NCBI GenBank assembly: GCA_003339415.1
Contig: PDHQ01000021.1
Coordinates: 26,740-90,739, forward strand
DNA: 64,000 nucleotides
Origin: Ophiocordyceps camponoti-saundersi (nom. inval.)
Lineage: Eukaryota > Ascomycota > Sordariomycetes > Hypocreales > Ophiocordycipitaceae
Direction of reading: 5' to 3'
Below the pieces are notes generated by a model. It ran no database searches and was not told the origin of the DNA. It saw only the letters and a program-made list of their open reading frames with translations. Of the stretch, positions 1 to 12,000 are shown piece by piece. The translations under genes and the position numbers were made by a program. Positions within the stretch are counted from its first letter, which is position 1. Every line of letters starts with the position of its first letter.

Positions 1-199
1 TTAAAAGGGAATTTTTAAGCGCCCTCTTATAATACGGTATATTATATTATATAAAGCGGGTTAAACTATAACGCTATAAGCTATAATTCCTTTAAGTGCT
101 TATTTATAAAAGGGGCTAGTATTATAAAAGTAATATTTTAGCTTTAAATTAATTATAATCTAAAAAAATAAATAAATAAGGGCTATATAATATAGCCGA

Positions 200-1420
200 A
201 ATATAAAGTAATATATTATCGCTTCTAATTATAATAAGAGAGGGTATTAGGCTAAGTAGCTTATTTACTTAAGCGGTATTATAAATAGAAATAAAAAAAA
301 GTAAGTATCTTAGCTTATTAAGCTTAATATTCTAATATAGCTTTAGGAGTAGTAAAATACTCTAAGGCTTTATAATCTATAAGTATAATAAATAAGGAGA
401 AAACGCTTTAAAGTTCGGCTAACTACGCCTTAAGGTAATAAATAATAGTAAGAAGTTCCTTATCGTAAATTATATAGTTTTATTCCGTAAGCTAAAGCTT
501 TTAAGAGAAATATATTATAAGCTATAAGATTTAATCCTAACCGCGCTAAGAGAGATAGCTACTAATTACTTTACTTAAATAATTTATTTTTATAATAATA
601 TTAAGATTAGGGCTTTACTAAGTAAGGGCGGGGGAGGAGATAAATACGTTTTTTAATTACTTAAAGACGTTTTAATAAGCTAAGGTCTAATTAAAAGGGG
701 CGTTACGCTTTATAAAAATAATAAGTAAGGCTATAAGGGAGGAAAACTAAGGGATAAAATTACGATAAAAGTTTACGAAGCTAATAAAATTATATATACT
801 TTTTACGTAAGTTAGTACCTCCTAGTCTCAAATTACTAAAATCTTAGCTAAGTCCGGGTATACTTTTTATCTAATATAGATAATAAACTTAAAGTATTTA
901 ACTTTATAAACTATAAACGCGTATTTATCGAAGTTTAAATATAGTTTAGCTTATTATAATTTCGCGAGAATAATATAGACCTTTTTCTAATAATCTAAAA
1001 ATAAGCTACTTAAATAGATAAGAATATTATTAAGGTAAGTAATAATAAAATCCCTAAAGAAATTACTTAGGGAAATATTAATATATTATTAAAACGAGGT
1101 AGGGGCGCTAGTAAGATTAAAAAAGTAAATAAGGTATTCGAATAGCTTAAAACGTATGCGGAAAGTAATTAGATATTCCTCGCCTTTTATAATATATATC
1201 TTATAAAAGGCGGTATATACGTTAAGTTTAGTAAACTACTAAGCGCTAGAAAAACTACGTAAGGTTTCTTTTATAAAGAGTAGGGGATAGCGGTCTTACT
1301 TAGTAAGTTAATTTAAGGCCTAATAATTAACGTAAAACCGCTAGCCGCTCCTAGGCTTTTTAGCTAAAAGGACTAAGGCGGCTATAAATAATAAGCTTAT
1401 ATAAATCTATCTTTTATCTA
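200..1420 (-). pseudogene. RIP-degraded reverse transcriptase and RNase H of the minus-strand element
   Basis: Seen on the minus strand, through stops: an RT segment with FYVNY (from FCVDY), LFIKETLRSF, FTKLNVYTAFYKI and LFEYL near 1130-1400. The catalytic box reads YLNN at 1026-1037 and is followed by ILIYLSS, KLYLNFDKYAF and VKYFKFI. The RT-RNase H link is near 615-720 (FIKRNAPFN), and RNase H is near 340-480 with NY-IYDKELL and LIDYKALEYFTTPK. These match Ty3/gypsy pol in order and spacing. YLDD has become YLNN, so the catalytic aspartates are lost. The frame looks shared over these boxes, with point changes rather than indels. Confidence 0.8.
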
Positions 1421-2236
1421 TTAGATTAATAATTTACTTTTATATTTTAAGGAGGTATTTACGTAGTATATTATATAATAGCCCTTAAAATAATAGCGGT
1501 AAAAATCTATTAAGCTGCTATTATAAATAGATATAGTAATTATATATATTACGATAAGGGGGAAGAATATTCGCTTTTTTTTATTAAAAAGGTCGCTAAA
1601 GTTAGATACCTTAAAAAATAAAGAAACCGGCGGGGTAAAAAGAGATAATATTTTAATCTATAAAACGCGTAAAATATCTTATAAGCTTATAGTAAGGAAA
1701 TAATAGCTTATTTACTAATAAGATTCGCGCCTTATTAATATAGTAAAAGTTAAGCTTAGGATAGTAATTATTTAATATTTTTAAACTCGCGTTTTATTAT
1801 ATAAGATAATAAGGTTATTTATAAAGTAAACTATAAGATATTATTATCTTATATAAAAAGATATATTATACCGCGCTATCTAAAGAGAGCTAAGAATTAT
1901 ATCTTAAGTTAGGCTAGGGATTATATATATAACTATAAGCGTCTACTAGCTATTAATATTAATAATAAACTAAACGATATAATAGATTAAGGAGGAGTTT
2001 TTAAAATAAATTTACTTTTAATAGCGGATTTAAACTATAATATAGATTATATATAAAGTAAGGAGAGGAATATATTAGAGATAGTAACGTTATGCTTAAA
2101 ACTAACTTACGGTAGCGTAATAATTATAGCTACTATTTACTTACGCGTTAATAAAAGTAATAGAATTTATAAGAATAGGGATAAAGAGAGGATTTATATT
2201 TATATTCCTTATAATATCTATAAATTAGTTTTTTAA

Positions 2237-3240
2237 ATTACTATCTATTAAATTAACGTAACTACCTTCTCCTTATAAGAAACTTAGTATAAAGGGGATT
2301 CTTTTCCCTAATCTAAATAAGCGTCTTAGTTAGCCTCTCCTATTTCTATAAAGCGTATAAATAAGGATAAGGGCGAAAATAAGTATATTAAATAATCTCT
2401 TATAAAGTAGCTTACCTAGCTATAATATAGATAATATCCTTTAACCTAATACTTACTATATTCCTCCGTAGAAATATAAGGAGCGGAATAGCGGGGTCCT
2501 AAACGCTACCTTTTATATTTACTACGTTTCTAACTACGGAAAGAACGCCCTAAGGTTATGCTAGTTTAGTAGATATCCGTTATAAGTATATTAATATCCT
2601 AAGCTATTAGGGAAAGAGTAAGGGAAAAAAGTATTTAACCTTTACTTTTAATCCGGAATAACTTAATATTAATAGTAATAAAATAAATATAGGCTATAGC
2701 TAAGATATAATTATTAAGGGGAATATCGCGTTTAAAATAGTAATATTATAACTTAGGGGTAAGTATATAATATAAATATATTACCTTAATTTTATCTATT
2801 TATATAATACCTCCTAAAAGTAATAATTTTACCTTAAAATAAATAAGGAAATTAGAGAATAACTTAGAGGTACTTTAAAAAAGCTTTTTTAACTTTATTA
2901 TAGCTATCTAATAATAGTAGGGGTTAGTAAATATTATATTAAGATACTTAAGGAAAATCTTAACTTAGTACTAATATTCCTCGCCTTACTTAAAAAATAA
3001 GGCTACTTTTAACTAAATAATAAGCGATAAATATTAATAAAGGAAAACCTATTAGTTATTATAGTTACTAATAAAGGTATAATCCGCCGATAGCTTATAT
3101 AATATAAGGGCCCGCTAAGCTAGAAAAAAGGTTTTATCGCTATTAAAAGAGGAGCTAAATAGAAAAGGTTTCCGGCGTAAAGGCTATAATAAGGGCTCTA
3201 GCTAAGGTTACTAATATTATATTAAGGAGTAAATAATATC
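2237..3240 (-). pseudogene. RIP-degraded gag and protease relic of the minus-strand Ty3/gypsy element
   Basis: Seen: on the minus strand the stretch about 2820-3000 reads as a gag-like helical segment (FTNPY..., IIKLKKLF, KLFSNFLIYFKVKL). It is followed at 2392-2433 by a C-x2-C-x4-H-x4-C zinc knuckle in which all four ligands have become Tyr, with FIRD between the last two ligands. At 2237-2245 a DS-N triplet preceded by NLI fits the LIDSG active site of retroviral-type aspartic protease with Gly changed to Asn. Stops interrupt every frame. Known: gag, zinc knuckle and then protease is the normal Ty3/gypsy order. The boundaries are approximate, and the protease call is the weakest part. Confidence 0.6.
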
Positions 3241-3560
3241 GCGTTATACTCGTAAAACCTCTTATAGCTTAGAAATTATTATTTACTATTATTATAGCTA
3301 GGCGATAATTACCTCTTAAAAGATAAGGTTATCTATTATAATAATAGTTATTTTATATAAGAGTTTAGCCTCCGGGCTATTTACGAGGAGGTAACTTTAT
3401 TATTTAGAATAACTATAAAGAATTATAGAAAAGGGGTTATAACGCCTAATAGGGGTAGGCGATCCGCGCGTGCACTGCGCGCGGAAATAACTAATTACCT
3501 TATATAACTTAGCTATTTAAGTATAGCCCGAATCCCTTATAAGTTTAATTAATTATATAA

Positions 3561-5089
3561 TTATAAATTATTATTTAGCTTTAAATCTAAGTTTTAGAAA
3601 TAGATATAATAAAAATAGAGAATTTTATTAATTATTTATTTTATCTTTTCCTTTTTTAAAAAAGGTAATTTAAGTTTCTTTAAATTAAATAATAATATAA
3701 AAAGATTTAGAAAATACTATTTCCTTAAAATATTCTTCTTTAAGGTAAATAGTTCCTCTTTTAAAAAGGATTCTTATAGTATAAAGGTTTTCTTACTTTT
3801 ATTTAGTAAAAAGAATTTAGCTTTTTCTTTATTTTTATTTTAAAAAAGGAGGTTAATATTCTTACTATCTTGCTCTTATAAGGCGGGTTACTTACTTTTA
3901 TTTTTAATATTACTTATAGTTTAAAAATATTTTTAAATAAAAAGTAGCTAATTTTCTAAGGGAATTTTAAGTAAGTAAGGGATATTATTTAATATATATT
4001 TTAGTTAATTTACTTATTTAAATAACTAATTATAATTTATAACCGCGTTTAGATTAATTAAGAAATAATTAATTATAGTAAGTAACTTAGTTTTTTAAGG
4101 ATTATTTTAATATAGTAAGTATTTTCTAACTAGCTTTATTTCTCTATATTATAAAAGAGGGAATTTACTTTTAAAAAGGTAAGGTTTTTTTTATTTTTTA
4201 TAAGTATTAAAAATATAAGCTTTTTCTTTCTTAGCTATAACTTTTTCTTTAATTATTTTAAGAAATTTAAAAGTAAAGAAATAATATATAGTTAAGGTAA
4301 TATAATAAATATAATAAAGCTTTTTTTAAGCTAAAAATCTACGCTTATAAAATCTTATTAGTAAAAATATTTTAAATTTAATTTACTATCTTAATAGCTA
4401 AAAATTTATAAGTTAATATAATAAAAAATTATTATTAGTTATTATATATTTATATATATAACTTTTTAATAAGTATATATACTAAGCTAGCTATTAAATA
4501 TAATATATAAAAAAGAAGATAAGTAAGCTATTAATTATAAGATTATAAAATAGCTATTATAGAAAATATAAATATAAATAAAAGTTTTTTAAGAATTAAA
4601 ATAATAATTATAAAAAAATTTAAATTTCTACTTAAAAAAATATTAAGTTAATTTATAGCTAAAAGCTTAAAGAAGATTTCTTAATATAATCTTAAAAATA
4701 TTTACTTAAAGGGATTTTATTATAATTTCCGTATATATTAGTAAAATAGAGATTTCTTAGTATATAGTAATTTCTTAATATATAAGGATTTTCTAGTAAA
4801 ATCCGGAGATTTTTTAGTACGCGGTAATTTCTTAATATATAAGGATTTCCTAGTAAAATTTAGAGATTTCTAGAAATATATTTTAATATTAAATCTAATA
4901 AGAAATCTTAGTAAAATCTTAAAAATTATTATAGAGAAATCCTAAGAGGAAATCCTAGTAATTTTCTAAGCGTAAAGGTAATAAAGTTTTTAGGGGAAAT
5001 CTAAGTAAAATCTTAAGAGGGAAATCTTAGTAAAATATTATAAGAGGTTAGGCGATTTATAAGGGTTTTATTATATATTCTATATTATT
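3561..5089. other. AT-rich repeat-like stretch without recognisable coding content
   Basis: This is extremely AT-rich sequence with a strong excess of TpA and almost no CpA/TpG, as expected after RIP. I found no ORF and no retroelement motif. It contains short direct repeats near its right end (4749-5045). It lies between two gag-like copies of the same family, so it could be LTR or other non-coding element sequence, but I could not pair any termini. Confidence 0.5.
4749..4870. repeat. 57-bp direct tandem repeat, two full units plus the start of a third
   Basis: The units start at 4749, 4806 and 4863. Each begins GAGATTT and contains TAATTTCTTAATATATAAGG followed by a TAGTAAAAT motif. Differences between units are mostly transitions. 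Related shorter motifs (AAATCTTAGTAAAAT-like) continue to about 5045. Function is unknown; this may be a subrepeat of an LTR. Confidence 0.75.
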
Positions 5090-5910
5090 AATATTATTTA
5101 TAAAAATAAGCTTAGCTTTAAAGTAAATAAAGAAATTAAAGAAAAACTTAAAAGCGCTTTATATAAGATATTTAAGCTTTATTATAATTATTTAGCGCTA
5201 ATATAAATTAGTAAATATAATATTAAAATAATTTAAAAAATAGTTAAAGTTATATTTATATTTAGTATTTTACTTAAAAAATAAAGCTACCTTAGCTTAA
5301 ATTATAAAAAATAAATATTAATATAAAAATACTTATTAATTATAAGTAATATTAATAAAAGCTTAGTTTACTTATAATTTATAAAATATAAAAAAGCGTT
5401 ATATTAAAAAAAGGTTTTTATTATTATTAAATAATAAGCTAAGAGGTAATAGCTTATAATAAGGTTATAATTATTATTATTTTTATAGCTATATAAATTA
5501 ATACTATTAATATATAAAGCTTTAAAGCTTCGTAATAATAACTTATTATTTTAAAAGCTAAGTAATAATAGCTTATAAAATATTAAAGTTATTTATAATT
5601 AAAATTATCTTATTATAAAAGTCTTATATTTCTTAATATTTATAAAAAGCTAACTTTATTAATATAAAATAACTTAAGAGGTTTTAAAGTATATATAGTA
5701 TATATATTTAAAGTTATAGTCTATATATAGCCCGCGCTTATCCCGCGCGTAGCGCTAACTAATTATATATATTTATATATACTTTACGCTTATTATACGC
5801 GCGGACTTACTTAAGCACCCCTTACGTAACTTAGCTATTTAAGCGTAGCTTAAATCTCTTATAACTTATATATAATAATTAAATTATATAATTTTTAAGT
5901 AGGCTTTACT
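5090..5910 (-). mobile_element. Second, diverged gag and 5'-region fragment of the minus-strand Ty3/gypsy family
   Basis: Seen: about 5090-5510 aligns with 2820-3240 in the same orientation. The minus-strand translation again gives FTN-Y, IIKLK-L, FNFFIYFKAKL and similar in matching order. The similarity continues upstream of gag, where about 3480-3560 resembles about 5820-5895. Downstream of gag the homology stops near 5090 and no pol follows, so this is a truncated copy. Two or more copies of one family in the same region is the condition under which RIP acts, consistent with the heavy transitions in both. Confidence 0.6.
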
Positions 5911-6001
5911 TAGCTAAGGTTAGACTTAATAGTTAGCTTAATATTATACTGCTTTATCTTAACCCTTTAATAGTATCTACTACGCTTGCTTAAAGTGTCC
6001 T

Positions 6002-6852
6002 TATAATAATCTAAGATATAAATACTAGTTAAAAGTACTATTCTTATTATATAAGCAGTATTTATTATATAAATAGCTTAATAATATAATTTATATAATA
6101 AAGTAAAAATACTAGTATTTAGTATTTAAATTACGGCTAAACCTCGGAAGGTTAAATACCGGATAATAAGATAAGATAATAAAGATAAGAATAACGAATA
6201 AAATTCCTAAGATAAGAAGAACGGTTAGAGACAGTTAAAAACGGAAAGAAATATTAGCTATTATAAATAAAGAATTATCTATTATAATTTATTATTAGCC
6301 TAGAAGCTAATAGAATATAATAGAATAGAACAAAGCTATTCTATTTGCTAAAGGATATAGTAGATTTAAAATTAAGGGTTAATTTTAAAGTAGGAATTTA
6401 ATTTTAAAGTAAAAGAATATAATAGAAGGAAATAGAATAAGATAAAGCTATTCTATTCGCTAGTATATTTATAATATAAAGCTTCTACGGTATTCTATAG
6501 CTTTCTAGCTAGCTTATATAATTAGATAGTTTCTTAGAGAAGGAAAACTATAAAAGGAAGGCTTCCTTCCCTCGAAGGGTTTTTCCTTTCCTTCTTCTCT
6601 AAGCTTTTAATCTAAACAATTAGTATTATAAAAGCCTACTCTCTATTACCTTCCCTTGCCTTATAAGATATTCCTATTTAGGAAGTTTTTACTTATTTAT
6701 ACTTTATAAATTTCCTATTCTAGCTACTTACTGCCCGGTTAAAGTAAGTAAAGCCCCTTACTTTCTTATTACCCCTTATCTTTCTTTATCTTTAGAAGCT
6801 TAGATTAAAGGCTACGGGTAAGATTAGGTAATTACGGGTACGATCCGTAATA
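6002..6852 (+). repeat. 5' LTR of the chromovirus
   Basis: This is 851 bp, the same length as the 3' LTR. It starts TATAATAATCTAAGATATAA and ends CCGTAATA; comparison with the other copy implies an original TG...CA. Differences I noted between the two LTRs (for example AAGCAGTA/AAGTAGTA, TACGGCTAAA/TATAGCTAAA, GAGACAGTT/GAGATAGTT) are transitions. No convincing tRNA primer-binding site is readable just downstream (6853 onward), probably because of RIP. Confidence 0.95.
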
Positions 6853-7099
6853 TATTAAAAGCTTCTTTACTACTATAACTGCCCTATAAGTATAAAGAAT
6901 AAGAAGAGAGTGTGCTAAAGAATTCCTTTCCTAGAAAAATAGAAAAAACAGAGAAAAACAGAAAAACAGAAAAATAATACTTTTTTAATCGCATATATCT
7001 CTACGGAAATAAAAGGTAAAAATCCACTTTTTTCTTTCCTAATTAGGAAATAAGCGGCGCTACCTAGTAGTATATAATATATCTAATATAACCTCCCCT

Positions 7100-9082
7100 A
7101 TACCCCCCTATACTGCTACTAATCTTAGACCTATTATAGATATTAGTAAGGTCCCGAGACTTAAATACTTTAGCGGGGAAGATAACGATTTATAAGCGTT
7201 CTTAACTAATATTAGAGCTTATTTTAGGCTCTATTCTTCCGCCTTTTATAACGAACCGATAAAGGTAATTTATACTTCTACTTACTTAGAAGGTATAGCT
7301 TTAGACTAGTTCGAACCTATACTAAGGAATTATTTAGGACTTACGGATAATAGGGAAGAAGAAATAGAGCTTATTTTTACTAGTTTCGATCGATTTAAAG
7401 AAAAATTACGGGAAGTTTTTAGCTAGTAAGACGAAGCTAGAACTATAAAGTATAAATTACGAACCTTACGGCAAAAAGGGGCTACTTCTAGCTACGCTGC
7501 TAAATTCCGATAAATAACTAGTAAGTTAAACTAGGAAGACGAAGCCCTTATAGCTATTTTTTACGAAGGACTAAAAGATAAAGTAAAAGACGAACTATAT
7601 AAGCAAGACCGGCCTAAAGAATTATCTACTTATATAGCTTCTGCTATTAAAATCGACGATCGACTCTTCGAAAGAAAATAATAAAAATAAGGAGGTAAAA
7701 ATACCTCTTCTTATATTAATAAAGGTAATAAAAAATATAAGAAAAATTACGCTAATCGAAGAGACCTTATAGATTTAGATATAGTATCCTCGAAGCCTAT
7801 TATCTGCTTCTTTTGCAAGAAAGAGGGCTATATTATAAAAAACTACTTTAAAAAATAGGGAAAAGGAAAAGGGAAAGGAAGAGGAATAGGAAAAACCTCT
7901 GCTATAAATAGTAAGACGATTAACGTTATTTCTTCCTACCTAGCTACTAATCGCAATACGCTAGGCTTAAATAGGAAGGAACGGAGTGCTATTTATAATA
8001 CGAAATTTAAATTACTAACGAAAGAAAATAATTTAAACTAAGAGGAATACGAATTCCGAGAAGAACTTAAATAGTAATATAACCCGGAACTTATAGCCGA
8101 TACGCTATTCCTAGACGGCTAGAATACGGTTAGGAATACGAAGAAGCCTTTAGAGCCTATAAGCCCTTTAGAAGCTAGTATAGAATTTGATTCCGGAGGA
8201 GAGTTTTACCCGCCGGGTAAAAATAACCCTTTTAAAACTTATAAGTAAGTTATAGAAAAATAGTTTAAAGATAGAAAAGAAGGAATTTAAGGAATTCCTT
8301 ATTATTCTAACTTACCTAGCTAGTATAGCCTTTTAGAAGACTTTATTTTAACTCTTAGTCTTAACGATTATATTAACGACTTTAATAGAATAAGGGAAGA
8401 TTACGAACCTATCTTAGAAAGAGAGGATAGCCTTATTCCGGAAGATAAAATTAAAAAGGAAAAAGAAGAATTACCCCTTCTTATAATAGAATATCTTTAT
8501 ATTATCGAAAGCGATAGTAAAGAAGAAGACGAAAAAATATAGTATTTTATTAAAATAAAGGAACTAATTCTAAAAGAATTCGAAGATTAGAAAAATAATA
8601 ACTGCTTTCTTTATAACGAATTATTTTAGTACTTAAGGTACTTAGAAGAATTCTTCGATAAGTATAAGTAAGCGTATTATAATCTTAGCTAGTAATTTTA
8701 CTATAATAAGGACTACGATTTTCACTTATAGGAAAAATAGAACGTTAATTATTACCTATCCTTACCGATTTTTTATAAGGAAGCTAGCTTTATCGATAAA
8801 AGATTCTTTATTAAAGAAATAGAATTCCTTCTCGATAGGGAAACTAATTATAGGATTCTTAAGGAAAATAAGGGAAATAACTACGATTTTCGACCCCGAA
8901 TTCTTAGTATCGAATTAGATACGATTTAGGCTATACTTACCTCTATAAAAGAATTATTAACGAAAGGGCCTATAGGAAGCGAATCCCCTACCGAGGAAAA
9001 TAGTCCCGGAAGGTAGGATTTCCTAACGGAACCTAAAGAATTTAAAGAAAACCTTAAGGGAAAAGGGAAAGCCTCTATTTAA
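7100..9082 (+). pseudogene. RIP-degraded gag of the chromovirus
   Basis: Seen: one frame (frame 2) stays readable through interspersed stops over about 1.9 kb. It includes VPRLKYFSGEDND, ILRNYLGL and LRTLRQKGA, typical of the gag capsid region, then a zinc knuckle at about 7805-7850 reading C-x2-C-x4-Y-x4-Y, so the last two ligands (His, Cys) are now Tyr. After the knuckle comes a long acidic region (EDD/EEE-rich) to a stop at 9080-9082. The start codon is not identifiable. pol is read one base back (frame 1), so the two ORFs were separate or joined by a -1 shift. Confidence 0.75.
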
Positions 9083-9099
9083 GAAGGGTAAATAGGGGT

Positions 9100-12000
9100 A
9101 TAACTAATAAGAATAAGGATTTTAGTAAGGATTTAGGAACGGAAAGGCGTTATTATAACTATCCTAAATTATAAAGTATTAATATTATTACTATTAAAAC
9201 TAATAGTATTAAAATCCCTATTTCTAGACTAACTTTTACTTTAAGATATAAAGGAAAAGAAGTGATTACTTTTATAGATAGCGGAGCCGCTAGTAATTAT
9301 ATTTTACCTATAGCTATAAAACGTCTAAATTTAAGCTATATAAAAAAGAAAACGCTTAGTATAGTAAAAAACGCCGAAGGATTTAATTTTTAGTTTAATA
9401 AGGGAATAATTTTATACGAAACTAATTACTTCGAGTTTAAAATAGGACCTTATACCTTTACTAATACCTTCGATATTTTTAAAATAGTAGAATACGATAT
9501 AATATTAGGTTATCCTTTTCTTTATAAATATAATCCGCAAATTAACTAAAAAACCGGCTAAGTTAAATTTATAGACGATTATTTAATATCTAGTACTTCT
9601 AATAGTAATATTAGTAAAAATAATTAAACGGATTCTAAAAGGAAAAATAAACTAAGAAGGTATAATTATAATAATAGTAAGAAGCCTTATTATAAAATTT
9701 CTAAAAATACTAATAGAAGTAAGTTAAGCGTAAAAAATAAGTAATCTAAATCTATAAAAAACGATTACTATAAGAATAAATAATCGAATATAAATAGTTA
9801 TAATAAAAGTTAACCTTATTATAATTATACGAATAGAAAAGAAAATACTAAGTTTAATAACGCCCTAGGAAATCTTTATAAAGGATTTAGCTCGAGAAAT
9901 TTTAAAGAGGCAAGAAGCCCGAATAACGAGAATAGTTCGATTAAAGGAATTAAAGAAAGGAAAAACTTCTTTAATAATAAATAGAAATTTACTATAAGAA
10001 ATAAATATAATTATTATAAGTAAGAACCTTATAATAAAACTAAAAGTAATAAAATCTATAGTAAAATACCTTATATTACTATTACGTTAGCTACTATTTC
10101 TAGCGTAGATTATAAGGAAAAAATAGCTTCTTATTTTAAAGAAAAGTTAGAACGCTATAAATTAATACCTAAAGAAATTCTAGAAGAATTCTTAGATATA
10201 TTTAAAGAACCCCCGGATAATACTCTACCTAAAAGAAGCCTATAAGATTACGAAATTAAATTAAAGCCTAATTCGGAACCTCGATTTATACGAATTTATA
10301 ATAGTAATAAAAAATAACTATAAATATTAAAAGAATATCTAGAAGAATAAATTAAAAAGGGATATATAAGACTTTCTAAAAGCCCTTATAGAGCTCCCGT
10401 TACCTTTACTAATAAATCGGGTAAAGAAAAAAATAAATTAAGACCTATAATCGACTATCGAAAATTAAATAACGATACTATTAAAGATAGAACGCCGATA
10501 CCTTTAATTATAAAACTAAAAGATAGATTAAGCTAGAAATAGTATTTTACTAAGTTAGATTTAAAACTAGCTTATTACTAAATACGAATAGTAGAAGGAG
10601 ACGAATATAAAATAGCTTTCGGAACTAAATACGGAAGTTACGAATATTTAGTATTACCCTTAGGATTATATAATAGCCCCGCTACCTTTTAAAAACGTAT
10701 AAATTATATTCTAAGAGATTATTTAGATATATTTACTACGGCTTATTTAGACGATATTATTATATTTTTAGATACTTTAAAAGAATATAAAATTTATTTA
10801 AAAAAGGTATTAAAAGCTTTACGGAAAGCCGAATTATATATTAATCCTAAGAAATATAAATTCTTTTCTAAAGAAGTTAAATTTCTAAGCACTATTATAA
10901 CCCCTTATAATATTAAAATAGACCCTAGTAAATTAGAACCTTTAAAAGACTAGCTTATACCTAAATCGATTAAAAATATATAGTAATTTATAAGTTATTA
11001 TAATTATTATAGAAGGTTTATTAAAGACTTTTCTAATATAATTATTCTTATATTAATAGTAATAAAATTAGCTAAAAAAGAACCTTTTAAATAAACTAAA
11101 AAAGCTAATATAGCTTTTAATTCCCTTAAAGAAAAGCTAATCTTAGCACCTATATTAATAGCTTATAATTCGAAATAGCTTTTAATCTTAGAAACTAACG
11201 CTTCTAATTACGCTATAGGAGCCTAATTAAGCTAGGAAAATAATACTATATTATACCCTATAGCTTTCTATTCTAAAAAGCTAGTAGATTCGGAAATTAA
11301 CTATCTTATCTATAATAAAGAATTTTTAGCTATTATTAAAGTAATTAAAGAATTTAAGCACTATATATTAGGAAACGAATTTAAATTAAGAATTTATACC
11401 GATTATAAAAATATAAGCTATTTTAGTATAAGTTAAACCTTAAATAGCTAATAAATTAGGTAAGCTAAATTCCTTACCGATTATAATTACGAAATTATAT
11501 ATAAAAAAGGAAGTGAGAATAAAAAAGCTAATATTATTAGTAGAAGACCTAATTTAGATACCGGTATAATACCTATAACGACTAATTTCCTTAAAATAAA
11601 TAACGAAGGAAATTTAGAATAAAATACCTTAAACGCTATATTTAAGATAGAAGCCGATAATTCTATATTAAAATAAATAAAAGAAGCTTATAAAGATACT
11701 AATTTTAAGGATTATAAAGATATTAAGTAGATAGATAACTTAGCTTATTTAAAAGAGAAGTTATTTATACCGCTTAATATAATAGAAACTATAGTTAAAG
11801 AATTCTACGAATTACCTATTTACGGCTATTAAGGAATATAAAAAACTTATAATAGAATTAAAGCTTATTATAATACGAAAAACCTTAAAAAAGCTATTAT
11901 TAAAGTTATTAAAAATTATAATATTTATAATAAATCTAAAGCCTCGAGATATAAACTTTATAGATTTTTATAACCTATAATAGTTACTAAATAACCTTAG

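Larger units (their letters stand above)
1..3560 (-). mobile_element. Partial RIP-degraded Ty3/gypsy retrotransposon, cut by the left window edge
   Basis: Seen: there is no long ORF, but reading the minus strand through stops gives the order of a Ty3/gypsy element: a gag-like stretch (about 2820-3240), a zinc-knuckle relic (2392-2433), a protease-like DS-N (2237-2245), reverse transcriptase (about 880-1400) and RNase H (about 250-700). The integrase would lie beyond position 1. Cys and His codons appear as Tyr codons, Trp and Gln codons as stops, and the RT YLDD box reads YLNN, all explained by C-to-T or G-to-A changes. The right border is uncertain; homology to a second copy at 5090-5910 stops near 3560, and no LTR was delimited. 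Known: this domain order defines the Ty3/gypsy (Metaviridae) type. Inference: dead by RIP. Confidence 0.8.

Noticed and set aside
4749..4870. 57-bp repeats considered as a CRISPR-like array
   Set aside because: The repeats are directly tandem with no spacers and lie in a eukaryotic RIP-mutated region.
6853..6880. Primer-binding site after the 5' LTR
   Set aside because: The sequence is too altered by transitions to match a tRNA 3' end.
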